34,987 nucleotides of DNA from NCBI GenBank assembly GCA_023667165.1, contig JAMPAO010000013.1, positions 1-34,987 on the forward strand, given 5' to 3'. The first letter of the stretch is position 1. The number at the start of each line of letters is the position of its first letter. The position numbers and the translations under genes were made by a program. The notes beneath the pieces are model-generated. The model saw nothing but the letters and a program-made list of their open reading frames with translations. It was not told the origin of the DNA and searched no databases. Origin of the DNA: Ruminococcus sp. Lineage in GTDB: Bacteria; Bacillota; Clostridia; Oscillospirales; Ruminococcaceae. Below are positions 21,105 through 30,159 of the stretch, one piece after another.

Positions 21105-22313
21105 ATGAGAAAAAACAATTTGTCAAAAATCGCCGTATTGATATCGGCGGTCATCGCCCTTGCGCTCACAGGCTGCGCCGGAAAGGGCGATATGCCCGAG
21201 AACGGAAACGGGGGAGAGAACGTTCAAGCCGCAGGCGTCAGCCGCGAAATTGGCGTTATGCGCGATATCACATCGGCGGAGCTTACGGAGGAAATAGGGA
21301 TAGGCTGGAATCTGGGCAACACCCTCGACGTGTGCGCCGCCGACCGCGACGGAGACGGTATCGTAAACGAGGTCCCCGAAAACGGCAGGGTGGACGAAAC
21401 TCTGTGGGGAAATATCCCCGCTTCAAAGGAGCTGTTTGAACGTCTGAAGGCGGAGGGCATAAACGCCGTAAGGATACCCGTGACCTGGCGGGATCATATG
21501 GGAGAAGCTCCCGATTACACCGTCGACGGGGAATGGATGAACCGCGTTCAGGAAGTGGTAAATTACGCCTGCGACCTTGATATGTACGTTATCATAAACA
21601 TTCACCACGACGGGGGCGACGACGCAAAATTCGGCGCATGGGTGCGCGGCGCGGCGGAGGATTACGGTAAATTCGACGAAAAATACACCGCTCTCTGGAC
21701 GCAGATATGCGAAAGGTTTAAGGATTATTCCGACAAGCTCATATTTGAAAGCGCAAACGAAATAGGCTTTGACAGCCTGCCGAAGGACGAGGCGTACGAG
21801 CTGCTCAACAAAATAAACAGCCGCTTTGTGGAGATCGTCAGATCGAGCGGCGGCAACAACGAAAAACGCCATCTTCTGATAGCGGGTTACTGGACTGACA
21901 TTGCCGAAACCTGCGACAAGCGTTTCAAAATGCCCGACGATCCCGAGAACCGCTTGATACTTTCCGTGCATTACTATACCCCCTGGGAATTCTGCATTAC
22001 AAACAAGCGGCTTACATGGGGAAGCGAGGAGGATATGAAGCTGCTGGAAAATAAAATGGAGCAGCTTTACGATAATTTCGCCGGCAAGGGAGTTCCCGTC
22101 ATTATCGGGGAATACGGCTTTTATATAGGAAATCAGCCGGCAAGCTGCGTTAAATTTGCATCGGCGGTCACAAAGACCTGCTCCGACAGAGGCATAAAAT
22201 GCTTCTTGTGGGACAACGGCGAGGTGTTCGACCGCAGCGCGTATATATGGCGGGTGGACGGTCTGGGAGAAGCGCTGAGAGAAAGCGCGGGCATTGCTTC
22301 ATCGGAGGAGTGA
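21105..22313 (+). CDS. GH5-family endoglucanase lipoprotein
   Basis: A 402-residue surface glycoside hydrolase. The signal peptide ends in ALTGC (lipid on Cys24), with a Gly/Asn-rich linker to about residue 50. The catalytic domain has 'IGIGWNLGNTLDV', 'AVRIPVTWRDHM', 'YVIINIHHDGGDD', the acid/base Glu219 in 'FESANEIGF', 'LILSVHYYTPWEF' and the nucleophile Glu336 in 'VIIGEYGF', the standard clan GH-A set for cellulase-type GH5. An inserted loop after NTLDV contains DRDGDGIVNE (80-89), which resembles a calcium-binding EF-hand/dockerin loop. There is no dockerin or carbohydrate-binding module. It is followed after four bases by a hydrolase gene. Confidence 0.93.
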   Translation: MRKNNLSKIAVLISAVIALALTGCAGKGDMPENGNGGENVQAAGVSREIGVMRDITSAELTEEIGIGWNLGNTLDVCAADRDGDGIVNEVPENGRVDETLWGNIPASKELFERLKAEGINAVRIPVTWRDHMGEAPDYTVDGEWMNRVQEVVNYACDLDMYVIINIHHDGGDDAKFGAWVRGAAEDYGKFDEKYTALWTQICERFKDYSDKLIFESANEIGFDSLPKDEAYELLNKINSRFVEIVRSSGGNNEKRHLLIAGYWTDIAETCDKRFKMPDDPENRLILSVHYYTPWEFCITNKRLTWGSEEDMKLLENKMEQLYDNFAGKGVPVIIGEYGFYIGNQPASCVKFASAVTKTCSDRGIKCFLWDNGEVFDRSAYIWRVDGLGEALRESAGIASSEE

Positions 22314-22317
22314 GAGT

Positions 22318-23133
22318 ATGAGGACGGAAAAAATAAGCCTTCAGGTACCCTACGGGAAGCTGGGGGTAAACGGCGGCGGACTTTCCCCCTCCCTTTACTG
22401 CATGATACACGATACGCAGCCGGAAAGAAAATTTCCCGCTGTGATAGCCGTTCCCGGGGGCAGCTATGAGCATTGCTCCAAAAGAGAGGGAGAACCCTGC
22501 GCCGCAAGGTGGTATTCCGTCGGATACAACGGCTTCGTGCTTGAATACAGTTGCGTAAAAAAGCCGTTTCCCACCGCTCTGGGAGAGCTGGCGGCGGCGG
22601 TGAGCTTTATAAGAGAGAATGCGGACAGTCTGTGCTGCACGGGAGATGTGATCCTGTGCGGCTTTTCGGCGGGAGGACATCTGGCGGCAAGCCTGGGGGT
22701 GCATTACGGCAAATACCGTGAATTTTTTGCCGCCGATATCCGCCCGGACGTCATGGTTCTGTGCTATCCCGTCATAACCTCGGGCAGATACGCTCACAGA
22801 CTGTCGGCGGACAATATAGCACCCACGGAAGAGCTGCGGGAAATGATATCCCTTGAAGATCACGTTACGGCAGATACGCCCCCCTGCTTTATCTGGCACT
22901 GCGCCGACGACAGAACCGTTCCCGTGCAGAACAGCCTGCTTTTCGCCTCGGCTCTGTCGGAGGCGAAGGTCCCTTATGAAATGCATATTTTCCCCTCGGG
23001 CGGTCACGGGATCGCCATGTGCGATATCACCACCGTTAAAAACGAAGATCCCCGATACATAAACCCTCACGCCGCAGGCTGGTTCGATATGGCGGTGGAG
23101 TACGCCGGAGCGGCTCTGGGCAAAAAAATGTAA
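22318..23133 (+). CDS. Alpha/beta hydrolase (carbohydrate-esterase/BD-FAE-like)
   Basis: A 271-residue cytosolic hydrolase. The nucleophile elbow is GFSAGGH with Ser117; the acid is probably the Asp in 'HCADDRTVP' and the base the His in 'FPSGGHGIAM'. The oxyanion region 'AVIAVPGGSYEHCSKREGEPCA' is typical of small acetyl-xylan-esterase-like hydrolases of gut Clostridia. ATG 22318 is eight bases after GGAGGAG, which lies inside the end of the GH5 gene, so the pair is an operon. It may deacetylate oligosaccharides released by the GH5 enzyme; substrate unproven. Confidence 0.88.
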   Translation: MRTEKISLQVPYGKLGVNGGGLSPSLYCMIHDTQPERKFPAVIAVPGGSYEHCSKREGEPCAARWYSVGYNGFVLEYSCVKKPFPTALGELAAAVSFIRENADSLCCTGDVILCGFSAGGHLAASLGVHYGKYREFFAADIRPDVMVLCYPVITSGRYAHRLSADNIAPTEELREMISLEDHVTADTPPCFIWHCADDRTVPVQNSLLFASALSEAKVPYEMHIFPSGGHGIAMCDITTVKNEDPRYINPHAAGWFDMAVEYAGAALGKKM

Positions 23134-23145
23134 AAATAACGCCGT

Positions 23146-23171
23146 CAAGCCTTGCAATTTTGCAGGGCTTG
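23146..23171 (+). terminator. Hairpin terminator of the GH5 operon
   Basis: CAAGCCTTGCA and TGCAGGGCTTG form an 11-bp stem with one T-G mismatch pair and an ATTT loop. It overlaps the recD2 promoter. Confidence 0.6.
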
Positions 23172-23180
23172 TGTTATAAT
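23152..23180 (+). promoter_or_regulatory. Promoter of recD2, nested in the upstream hairpin
   Basis: TTGCAA (23152-23157), a 17-base spacer ending in TGT, and TATAAT (23175-23180). The -35 box lies within the hairpin 23146-23171. Confidence 0.75.
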
Positions 23181-23216
23181 GTTAAGGTATTAATTTTTTA
23201 TGTTAGGGAAATTATT

Positions 23217-25421
23217 ATGCCTCATAGCTCAAACGACTTGATATTTATAGACGGCACGGTAGATACCGTCCTTTTTTTGAACGAACAGAACGGCTACACC
23301 GTCCTGGATCTCGATACCGGAGGGGATTACGTTACGGTAGTGGGCGAGCTGGGCGCCGTCGAGGAGGGCGAAGAGCTGAAGCTGGGAGGAAAATATGTAA
23401 ATCACCCGAAATTCGGCGCCCAGTTCAGAGCGGAAACCTGTCAGAGGAAGCTGCCCGCCACGGAATCGGCAATACTCAAATATCTTTCCTCCGGCGTAAT
23501 AAAGGGCGTAGGTCCCACGCTTGCAAGGCGGATGGTGGAGCAGTTCGGCGAAAAAACGCTGGAGGTAATGGAAAATTCCCCCGACGAGCTTACCTGCGTA
23601 AAGGGAATGTCCAAGAAAAAGGCGGAGGAGATCGCCCTTGAATTTAAGAGGATATTCGGCATAAGAGCTCTGATGATCTTCCTTACGGGTTTCGGAGTGC
23701 CTCCCTCCGCTGCGGCTGCGGCATGGAAGCGCTGGGGGCAGTTCGCCGCGGAGATGATAAGATCCGACCCTTATCTGCTGTGCAGCCGCGGGATAGACAT
23801 AGATTTTTCAAAGGCAGAGGAAATGGCGCGCAGTCTGGAGCTGCCCAAGACGGATCCTCACAGGGTGCAGGCGGGGATAGTATATATCCTTGAAAAAAAC
23901 GCTCTGAACGGTCATACCTGTCTGCCCCGCGACCGTCTGGAAAGGACTGCGGAGGAGCTGCTGGAGGTGGACGGGGACATCATAGCCGCAGGATTTGAAG
24001 CCGCCTTTGAGGACGGTATCCTTTGCAGCTACGAAAAAAACGGCAGGGAATTCATTTTCCTTGAGGAATATTTTCGGGCGGAGCAGTACATAAGCACAAG
24101 GCTGTCGGTGATGAACGGCTGCTTTAAGGACGCAAAGACCGATTACAGCAAGCTTATAGATATCGAAGAGAAAACAAAAGCCATCACCTATGCCGAAAAG
24201 CAGCGGGAGGCTATCTCTCTTGCGCTGTCAAAGGGTTTTCTTATTCTTACGGGAGGTCCCGGCACGGGAAAGACCACCACCCTCAAAGCCATAATATCCA
24301 TGTACGAGCAGCGGGGAATGAGGGTAATGATAACCGCCCCCACGGGCAGAGCGGCAAAGCGCATCTCCGACCTTACGGGTTATCATGCCTCCACGGTGCA
24401 CCGCCTGCTGGAGGTGGCGTTCGACAGCAGCGGTCAGCTTAAATTCAAGCACAACGAGCAGGATCCCGTTTCCTGCGATGTGATGATAATAGACGAGATG
24501 TCCATGGTGGACACCCTGCTTTTCGAAGCCTTGCTGCGGGCGCTGAAGCTGTCCTGCCGCCTTATCATGGTAGGGGACAGCGATCAGCTCCCCTCGGTGG
24601 GGGCGGGAAACGTACTGAAGGATATGATAGAAAGCGGCAGGCTGACGGTAGTCACTCTGAGCGAGATATTCCGCCAGGCAAGACTCAGCATGATAGTCAC
24701 CAACGCCCATATGATAGTAAAGGGCGAGCAGCCGGAGCTTACGGTAAAGGACGGCGATTTTTTCTTTATGCAGCGGCTTTCCTCGGAGGCGGCTGCCGAA
24801 ACGGTCACGGATCTGTGCGTGAACCGCCTGCCGAAGGCATACGGATTTTCGCCTGCGGAGGATATACAGGTGCTGTGTCCGTCAAGAAAGGGCGTTTTAG
24901 GCTCGGTGGAGCTTAACAGATCCCTGCAGGAGAAAATAAACCCTCCCTCAAAGGAAAAGGCGGAAATAAAGGGTATGCTTTACACCTTCCGCGACGGCGA
25001 CAAGGTAATGCAGATAAAAAACAACTACGACATAGAATGGTCAAAGGACGGCGAAAGCGGCACGGGGATCTTCAACGGAGATATAGGCAATATAGTCAAG
25101 GTAAAAAAGAGCGAAAAAACCGTGGTCATCGACTTTGAGGGGCGCATTGCCGAATATTCCGCAGAGCTGGCGGAGCAGCTCGAGCTTGCCTATGCGGTCA
25201 CGGTGCATAAAAGCCAGGGCAGCGAATTTACCGCCGTGATAATCCCCCTGCTGGGAGGCTTTGAAAAGCTGTATTACAGAAATCTGCTGTACACAGCGGT
25301 GACAAGGGCAAAAAAGCTGCTGATAATCGTAGGCTCGAAAGCCATAGTGGAAAAAATGGTGGAAAACGACAGGAGAACTTTAAGATACACCTGCCTGTGC
25401 CACATGATAAAAAACGGGTAA
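23217..25421 (+). CDS. recD2: RecD2-type ATP-dependent DNA helicase
   Basis: A 734-residue SF1B 5'-3' helicase, the RecBC-independent RecD of Gram-positive bacteria. The N-terminal part (1-210) has the typical OB-like start 'GTVDTVLFLNEQNGYTVLDL' and helix-hairpin-helix segments ('YLSSGVIKGVGPTLARRMVEQFG', 'LTCVKGMSKKKAEEIA'). Motif I is GGPGTGKTT (346-354), motif II is 'IIDEMSMVD', motif III is 'MVGDSDQLPSVGAGNVL', and motif VI is 'YTAVTRAKKLL'. 'AYAVTVHKSQGSEF' is motif V. ATG 23217 is used because the promoter at 23175 rules out earlier in-frame starts. It is followed six bases later by comF. Confidence 0.96.
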   Translation: MPHSSNDLIFIDGTVDTVLFLNEQNGYTVLDLDTGGDYVTVVGELGAVEEGEELKLGGKYVNHPKFGAQFRAETCQRKLPATESAILKYLSSGVIKGVGPTLARRMVEQFGEKTLEVMENSPDELTCVKGMSKKKAEEIALEFKRIFGIRALMIFLTGFGVPPSAAAAAWKRWGQFAAEMIRSDPYLLCSRGIDIDFSKAEEMARSLELPKTDPHRVQAGIVYILEKNALNGHTCLPRDRLERTAEELLEVDGDIIAAGFEAAFEDGILCSYEKNGREFIFLEEYFRAEQYISTRLSVMNGCFKDAKTDYSKLIDIEEKTKAITYAEKQREAISLALSKGFLILTGGPGTGKTTTLKAIISMYEQRGMRVMITAPTGRAAKRISDLTGYHASTVHRLLEVAFDSSGQLKFKHNEQDPVSCDVMIIDEMSMVDTLLFEALLRALKLSCRLIMVGDSDQLPSVGAGNVLKDMIESGRLTVVTLSEIFRQARLSMIVTNAHMIVKGEQPELTVKDGDFFFMQRLSSEAAAETVTDLCVNRLPKAYGFSPAEDIQVLCPSRKGVLGSVELNRSLQEKINPPSKEKAEIKGMLYTFRDGDKVMQIKNNYDIEWSKDGESGTGIFNGDIGNIVKVKKSEKTVVIDFEGRIAEYSAELAEQLELAYAVTVHKSQGSEFTAVIIPLLGGFEKLYYRNLLYTAVTRAKKLLIIVGSKAIVEKMVENDRRTLRYTCLCHMIKNG

Positions 25422-25427
25422 GGCGTT

Positions 25428-26141
25428 ATGGAGATCATTAAAAACAATGGCGGAGCAAGGGAATATTTCCTCGATCTGCTTTTCCCGAGCCGCTGCCCGT
25501 TCTGCGGCGGATTTATCGAATACGACCTGCTTTGCTGCGAGGAATGCTTTAACGGTATACTCTGGGCGGACGAAAATATCTGCCCCGTCTGCGGCAAGCC
25601 TCTCATAAGCGGCTGCATATGCGGCAAGACCGATATTTATTACGACGCCTGCGTTCCCGCCGCCTACTATGCGGACAAGGCAAAGCAGGGGATATACAAT
25701 CTGAAATACTGCGGATATCCCCACTGCGGCGAGATATTCGGCAGAGTGATAAGGGATCGGCTGTCGGGCATGGGTCTGCTCTCGGACGTGGACGCGGCGA
25801 TCCCCGTTCCCATGACCCGCCTGCGCAGGAACGTCAGGGGATACAATCAGTCCGAGATGATCGCAAAAGCCGTTGTGCGGGATACGGATATCGCCCTTGA
25901 AACGGGACTGCTCGTTCGCCGCAACGTAAAAAGAGAGCAGCATTTTCTCGGCGCGCGGGAGCGGTTCCAAGCCGTTTCGGCGCAGTATTTCGCCGAGAGC
26001 TCCGACGCTGTGAGAGGCAAGACAGTGCTTCTTGTCGACGACGTTCTCACCACGGGCGCAACGGTCAGCTACTGCTCGTATCTGCTTAAAGAAAAGCTGG
26101 GTGCAGGCAGGGTGATATGCGCGGCTGCGGTCACAGTATGA
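25428..26141 (+). CDS. comF: ComF-family phosphoribosyltransferase-like protein
   Basis: A 237-residue double-zinc-ribbon/PRTase protein. The N-terminus has 'LLFPSRCPFCGG' and further CxxC pairs (Cys23/26, 36/37/40, 52/55 and 63/65) that would bind zinc. The C-terminal domain has 'AAIPVPMTRLRRNVRGYNQSE' and the PRPP loop 'VLLVDDVLTTGAT'. ComF proteins support natural transformation in some bacteria, probably in handling single-stranded DNA; adjacency to recD2, a DNA helicase, is common in this group. No enzyme reaction is firmly known. Confidence 0.93.
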   Translation: MEIIKNNGGAREYFLDLLFPSRCPFCGGFIEYDLLCCEECFNGILWADENICPVCGKPLISGCICGKTDIYYDACVPAAYYADKAKQGIYNLKYCGYPHCGEIFGRVIRDRLSGMGLLSDVDAAIPVPMTRLRRNVRGYNQSEMIAKAVVRDTDIALETGLLVRRNVKREQHFLGARERFQAVSAQYFAESSDAVRGKTVLLVDDVLTTGATVSYCSYLLKEKLGAGRVICAAAVTV

Positions 26142-26193
26142 TACGGGAGCGGCGGTTCATGCAAAACGCTCCGATAAAGGAATGATATATGAA

Positions 26194-27051
26194 ATGAAAA
26201 ACAGCATAAAAACAGCGGCGATACACGACCTTTCCGGCTTGGGAAGATGCTCGCTCTCGGTGATCCTGCCGGTCATGTCCGCAATGGGCATACAGGTGTG
26301 TCCCGTGCCGACGGCGGTAATGTCCACGCATACGGGAGGCTACGATAATTTCGTAATGCGTGATCTTACGGATTATATACTTCCCGCGCTGGCTCATTAC
26401 AGGCAGCTCGGAGTGAGGTTCGACTGCGTTTACAGCGGATTTCTCGCGTCCTCGGGGCAGATAGACTGCTGCCTGGAGTTTATCTCCGAGTATAAAAACG
26501 CCCTTAAAGTGGTAGATCCCGTAATGGCGGATAACGGCAAGCCTTATAAAACTTACACCCCCGAGCTTTGCCGCAGAATGACCGAGCTTGTAAGACGGGC
26601 GGACATCATTACTCCGAATATCACCGAAGCCGCCATACTGCTGGGAGAGGATCCTTTTTTCACCCCCCGCACGTCCCAGGAGCTGAAAAGTATGCTGGCA
26701 AGACTGTCGGAGCTGGGTCCCGGTCTTGTTGTGATAACAAGCGCCTGTTTGACGGACGGCTGCTGCAACGCGGGTTACGACAGGGAAAACAGCAAGTTCT
26801 GGAAGGTGCCTTATACTCATGTGAACGCGGCATATCCCGGCACGGGCGACGCGTTTGCCGCAGTGCTCACAGCCTCCGTACTCAAAGGGGATAGCCTGCC
26901 CATTGCCATGAACAGGGCGTCCGCCTTTCTGGAGCTTGCCATAAAGACCACCTACAGCTACAGTACCGATCACCGCGAGGGGATAATGATCGAGCAGTGT
27001 CTTGATTTCCTTACCGAAAGCGCGAACCTGTGCGGCTATGAGATACTGTAG
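26194..27051 (+). CDS. Pyridoxal/pyridoxamine kinase-like protein
   Basis: A 285-residue ribokinase-superfamily enzyme expected to phosphorylate pyridoxal for vitamin B6 salvage. It shows 'AAIHDLSGLGRCSLSVILPVMSAMGIQVCPVPTAVMSTHTGGY' in its first 45 residues, 'VVDPVMADNGKPY', 'IITPNITEAAILLG' and the catalytic 'YPGTGDAFAAVL' with Asp219. ATG 26194 is chosen, 12 bases after AAAGGA; ATG 26182 would place the ribosome site directly against the start. The closest match is to Firmicutes PdxY-like kinases. Confidence 0.9.
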   Translation: MKNSIKTAAIHDLSGLGRCSLSVILPVMSAMGIQVCPVPTAVMSTHTGGYDNFVMRDLTDYILPALAHYRQLGVRFDCVYSGFLASSGQIDCCLEFISEYKNALKVVDPVMADNGKPYKTYTPELCRRMTELVRRADIITPNITEAAILLGEDPFFTPRTSQELKSMLARLSELGPGLVVITSACLTDGCCNAGYDRENSKFWKVPYTHVNAAYPGTGDAFAAVLTASVLKGDSLPIAMNRASAFLELAIKTTYSYSTDHREGIMIEQCLDFLTESANLCGYEIL

Positions 27052-27083
27052 AAGCCGACCCGATGAAAGGAGCGCGATATGAT

Positions 27084-27575
27084 ATGCCGTCGCTTAATAT
27101 TGTCCTGCATAGGCCGCAGATACCGCAGAACACGGGCAATATCGCAAGGACCTGCGCCGTTACGGGAGCGGCTCTGCACCTTATCAGACCTCTGGGCTTT
27201 GAGATAACCGACGCAAAGCTCAGGCGTGCGGGACTGGATTACTGGGACAAGCTGAATATAAGCTATTACGATAATATTGATGATTTTTTCACGCAGAATA
27301 AAGACGGAGAATTCTTTTTCTTCACCACAAAGGGCAGCGCCGCCCATTCCGACGTAAGCTATCCGGACAATGTTTTTCTCATATTCGGCAGGGAGGACGC
27401 GGGACTTCCCGAGGATATCCTTGCCGCAAACCGCGGCAGATGCGTAAGAATACCAATGAGGAACTCGCTCAGAAGTCTTAATCTGTCCAACAGCGCAGCC
27501 ATTGCCGCATACGAGGTGCTGCGGCAGTGGGATTATCCGGGACTTGAAATAAAAAACGGAATGTATGATTTTTGA
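27084..27575 (+). CDS. trmL: tRNA (cytidine(34)-2'-O)-methyltransferase
   Basis: A 163-residue SPOUT (SpoU-class) methyltransferase acting on the wobble base of tRNA-Leu. The N-terminus 'LNIVLHRPQIPQNTGNIARTC' and the knot motifs 'VFLIFGREDAGLPEDIL' and 'RIPMRNSLRSLNLSNSAAIAAYE' are diagnostic. ATG 27084 follows AAAGGAG at 11 bases; an in-frame ATG at 27063 overlaps that ribosome site and is less likely. It lies between a B6 kinase and degV with short gaps, so the run is probably one transcript. Confidence 0.95.
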   Translation: MPSLNIVLHRPQIPQNTGNIARTCAVTGAALHLIRPLGFEITDAKLRRAGLDYWDKLNISYYDNIDDFFTQNKDGEFFFFTTKGSAAHSDVSYPDNVFLIFGREDAGLPEDILAANRGRCVRIPMRNSLRSLNLSNSAAIAAYEVLRQWDYPGLEIKNGMYDF

Positions 27576-27600
27576 AATTTTGATATGAAAGGAAAAGCGT

Positions 27601-28461
27601 ATGTCTAAGATAAAAATAATAACCGATTCGGCTTCCGATATACCGAAGGAGTACAGCGCCAAGCATAATATAAGAGTGCTGGGATTTCCCATTACGGTGG
27701 GGGACAGGAGCTTTCGCGACGGAGATATCCCCGCGCAGGAATACTACGACCTTATAGACGGCTGCGGCAGCCTGCCCGTCCATTCGCAGCTTACCGTATT
27801 TGAATTTGAGGAGCTTTTTGAGGAATATGAAAAGCAGGGGTATACGGATATTTTTTTCATCTCCATAAATTCTTTCGGCTCGGCGACCTATCAGAACGCC
27901 TGCCTTGCAAAGAAGAATTTCGCGGGAGATGCGAATATCCGCGTTTTGGATTCCGGCACATACTCCGGCACATACGGCTATCCCGTCATACAGGCGGCGG
28001 CGATGGCTGAAGAGGGAAAAAGCGCCGACGAGATAGAAAGCTATCTTACCGGCTGGTTTGACTGCTGCGAGGTGTATCTTGCGGCGTATACCCTCAGATA
28101 TGTAAAAAAATCGGGACGCATAAGCGCAGCCGCCGCTTTTGCGGGAGAGCTTCTCGGACTCAAGCCGATCATACTCCTTTCCCGGGACGTCACCAAGGTG
28201 GTTTCAAAGCCCAGAGGGGATCAGAATGTGGTATCAAAGCTTGCTGACGTAGTCTGCTCCCGTATAGAAAAGGGTTCGCCTTATATTGTGATATCGGGAA
28301 GAGATAAAAGCCGTGCGGAGGATCTGAGGAAGCTCCTTGAGCAGCGGCTTGGATATCCCGCCGCCGACGTTCCCTTCGAGGTGGGAGGCGCGGTCGCCGC
28401 CAACAGCGGACCGGATATAGTCGCCGCCGCGTTCAGGGCGGCATCGGCGGACGGCGATTGA
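27601..28461 (+). CDS. DegV family fatty-acid-binding protein
   Basis: A 286-residue cytosolic protein with the two-domain DegV fold. Segments seen: 'IKIITDSASDIPKEY' at the N-terminus, 'PVHSQLTVFEFEELFEEY', 'ISSAT/SFGSATYQNA'-type fatty-acid headgroup loop ('ISINSFGSATYQNAC'), 'VLDSGTYSGTYGYPVIQAA', 'LRYVKKSGRISAAAAFAGELLGLKPII' and the final 'VGGAVAANSGPDIVAAAF'. In Firmicutes related FakB proteins present fatty acids to the kinase FakA; whether this copy does so is unknown, and FakA is not in the window. The start follows GAAAGGAAA. Confidence 0.93.
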   Translation: MSKIKIITDSASDIPKEYSAKHNIRVLGFPITVGDRSFRDGDIPAQEYYDLIDGCGSLPVHSQLTVFEFEELFEEYEKQGYTDIFFISINSFGSATYQNACLAKKNFAGDANIRVLDSGTYSGTYGYPVIQAAAMAEEGKSADEIESYLTGWFDCCEVYLAAYTLRYVKKSGRISAAAAFAGELLGLKPIILLSRDVTKVVSKPRGDQNVVSKLADVVCSRIEKGSPYIVISGRDKSRAEDLRKLLEQRLGYPAADVPFEVGGAVAANSGPDIVAAAFRAASADGD

Positions 28462-28512
28462 GCGGGCATACTCAGCCGTACCGTATAAAAGCAAAGGAGG
28501 TCTTTTTTTCAG

Positions 28513-30039
28513 ATGGAAGACAGTTTTGACCTGAAACAGTTGTGGTCGGTTCTAAGGCAGAATTTCGTCCTCATAGTCCTGTCCGCCTTTTTTGCGGGAG
28601 CGGCGGGGTTTGTGCTGGCTGAATATATCGTTCCCAAGAAATACGAATCCTCGGCTATGCTGTATGTGGAAAATAACCAGAACACGGGAGAAACGCTGAA
28701 TATCAACGATATCACGGCGGCGCAGAAGCTGGTGAACACCTGCCAGATAATTTTCCAGAGCAACAGTATGCTGGATTCGGTCATATTCGAGCTTGACCTG
28801 CCGTACAGCAAGGAGGAACTAAGCGGCATGATAACCGTCACCTCCGTAAACAGCACGGAGGTCATGCGCATTACCGCCGAAAGCGACAGTCCGTCCCTTT
28901 CGTCGGATATAGTGAACGTCCTTGTGGAGCTGGCGCAGGACGAATTTGTGCGCGTGATAAAATCCGGCTCCATCGAGGTGGTGGAGTACGGAGAGATAGC
29001 CGAGGAACCGTCGTTCCCGAGTCCCATGCTGTTTACGGCGGCGGGTCTGCTCATAGGAGCTGCGGCTTCATACATCGGATTTTTCCTTAAGGAAATACTC
29101 AGCGTCACCGTCACGGGCAAGGACGATCTCGCAAAGATATACAACGTTCCCGTATTTGCCGAGATAATCGACTTTGAGGCGGCGACGGACGATAAATACA
29201 GCTACGGCTATAAGTACGGCTACAAATACGGCTACGGCAGCCGCAGCAGGGAAGAAGCCGATACGGGCGCCCGCAGGAGCAGGAACCGCAGCGATCCGAA
29301 AAAGCGGTATATACTGGACGAAAACACTCCGTTTATCATCTCCGAGGCTTACCGCGCGGCAAGAACGAATCTGATATTTTCTCTCGCCGCCAACGGAGGA
29401 AACATAATCAGCTTTACAAGCGCGGTCCCCGGCGAGGGAAAGTCCACCACCTGCGCCAATATGTCCATTGCCTTTGCGGAGATGGGCAAAAAGGCGCTCC
29501 TGATAGACTGCGATATGAGAAAGCCGACGGTACACACAGCATTCAAGCTGAACAATACAAAGGGACTGTCCTCGGTCTTGGGCGGCTTCTGCAAATCGGA
29601 GGAAGCGGTCATAAAGAATGTCCGTCCCTCTCTCGACGTACTCCCGTCCGGACCTATCCCGCCGAATCCCACGGAGCTTTTAGGCTCGGATTCGATGGTA
29701 AAGCTGCTCAAGAGCTTTTCCGCAGGCTATGATTACGTTCTCCTTGACACTCCGCCCATAAACGTTGTTACCGACTCGCAGCTTCTTAACAGTATTATCG
29801 GCGGTCATGTGTTCATAGTGCGGGAAAATTCCACCACACACCCCGACATTTCCGAGGCTCTGGACAAGGTAAATCTTGCCAAGGGCAGAAAGCTGGGATT
29901 TGTAAAGGTATTCTGCGGCGGCGGACTGAAATCGCGAGGCGGCAAGGGTTACGGCAAATACGGAAAGAAGTACGGCTATTACAGCTCATATGAATACAAG
30001 CAGAGATCTGCGGAGGATAACGGCACGGACAGCGAATAA
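28513..30039 (+). CDS. Fused Wzz / bacterial tyrosine autokinase
   Basis: A 508-residue capsule/exopolysaccharide chain-length protein fused to its BY-kinase. The Wzz domain has helices at about 18-37 and 176-194 with an extracytoplasmic loop between. The kinase has Walker A 'SAVPGEGKSTTCANM' (about 302-316), Walker A' 'ALLIDCDMRKPTVH', and Walker B 'YVLLDTPPINVVTD'. The tail (477-500) is the expected tyrosine cluster ('GYGKYGKKYGYYSSYEYK'). There is a second cluster in the linker (229-244, 'YSYGYKYGYKYGYGSR'), which is unusual. GGAGG lies upstream of ATG 28513. No glycosyltransferase genes are adjacent, so it is an orphan regulator of polysaccharide assembly here. Confidence 0.93.
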   Translation: MEDSFDLKQLWSVLRQNFVLIVLSAFFAGAAGFVLAEYIVPKKYESSAMLYVENNQNTGETLNINDITAAQKLVNTCQIIFQSNSMLDSVIFELDLPYSKEELSGMITVTSVNSTEVMRITAESDSPSLSSDIVNVLVELAQDEFVRVIKSGSIEVVEYGEIAEEPSFPSPMLFTAAGLLIGAAASYIGFFLKEILSVTVTGKDDLAKIYNVPVFAEIIDFEAATDDKYSYGYKYGYKYGYGSRSREEADTGARRSRNRSDPKKRYILDENTPFIISEAYRAARTNLIFSLAANGGNIISFTSAVPGEGKSTTCANMSIAFAEMGKKALLIDCDMRKPTVHTAFKLNNTKGLSSVLGGFCKSEEAVIKNVRPSLDVLPSGPIPPNPTELLGSDSMVKLLKSFSAGYDYVLLDTPPINVVTDSQLLNSIIGGHVFIVRENSTTHPDISEALDKVNLAKGRKLGFVKVFCGGGLKSRGGKGYGKYGKKYGYYSSYEYKQRSAEDNGTDSE

Positions 30040-30119
30040 TAACCGATCTCTCCGCAGGATAAGTATATCAAAGCTTTTGCGGAGGTTTTTGTCCGCAGTC
30101 CCGACGGGGGATCGGCAAT

Positions 30120-30158
30120 AAAAATGCGTCACGGTGTTTTCCGCCGTGACGCATTTTT
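30120..30158. terminator. Bidirectional terminator
   Basis: AAAAATGCGTCACGG (30120-30134) and CCGTGACGCATTTTT (30144-30158) form a perfect 15-bp stem with A and T tails. It serves the tyrosine kinase gene and the convergent RCC1 gene, whose stop codon begins two bases away. Confidence 0.93.
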
Positions 30159-30159
30159 A

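Noticed and set aside
29174..29374. Arg/Thr/Ala-rich frame in the tyrosine-kinase linker
   Set aside because: It is the alternative reading of the tyrosine repeats of the fused kinase, with no start signal.
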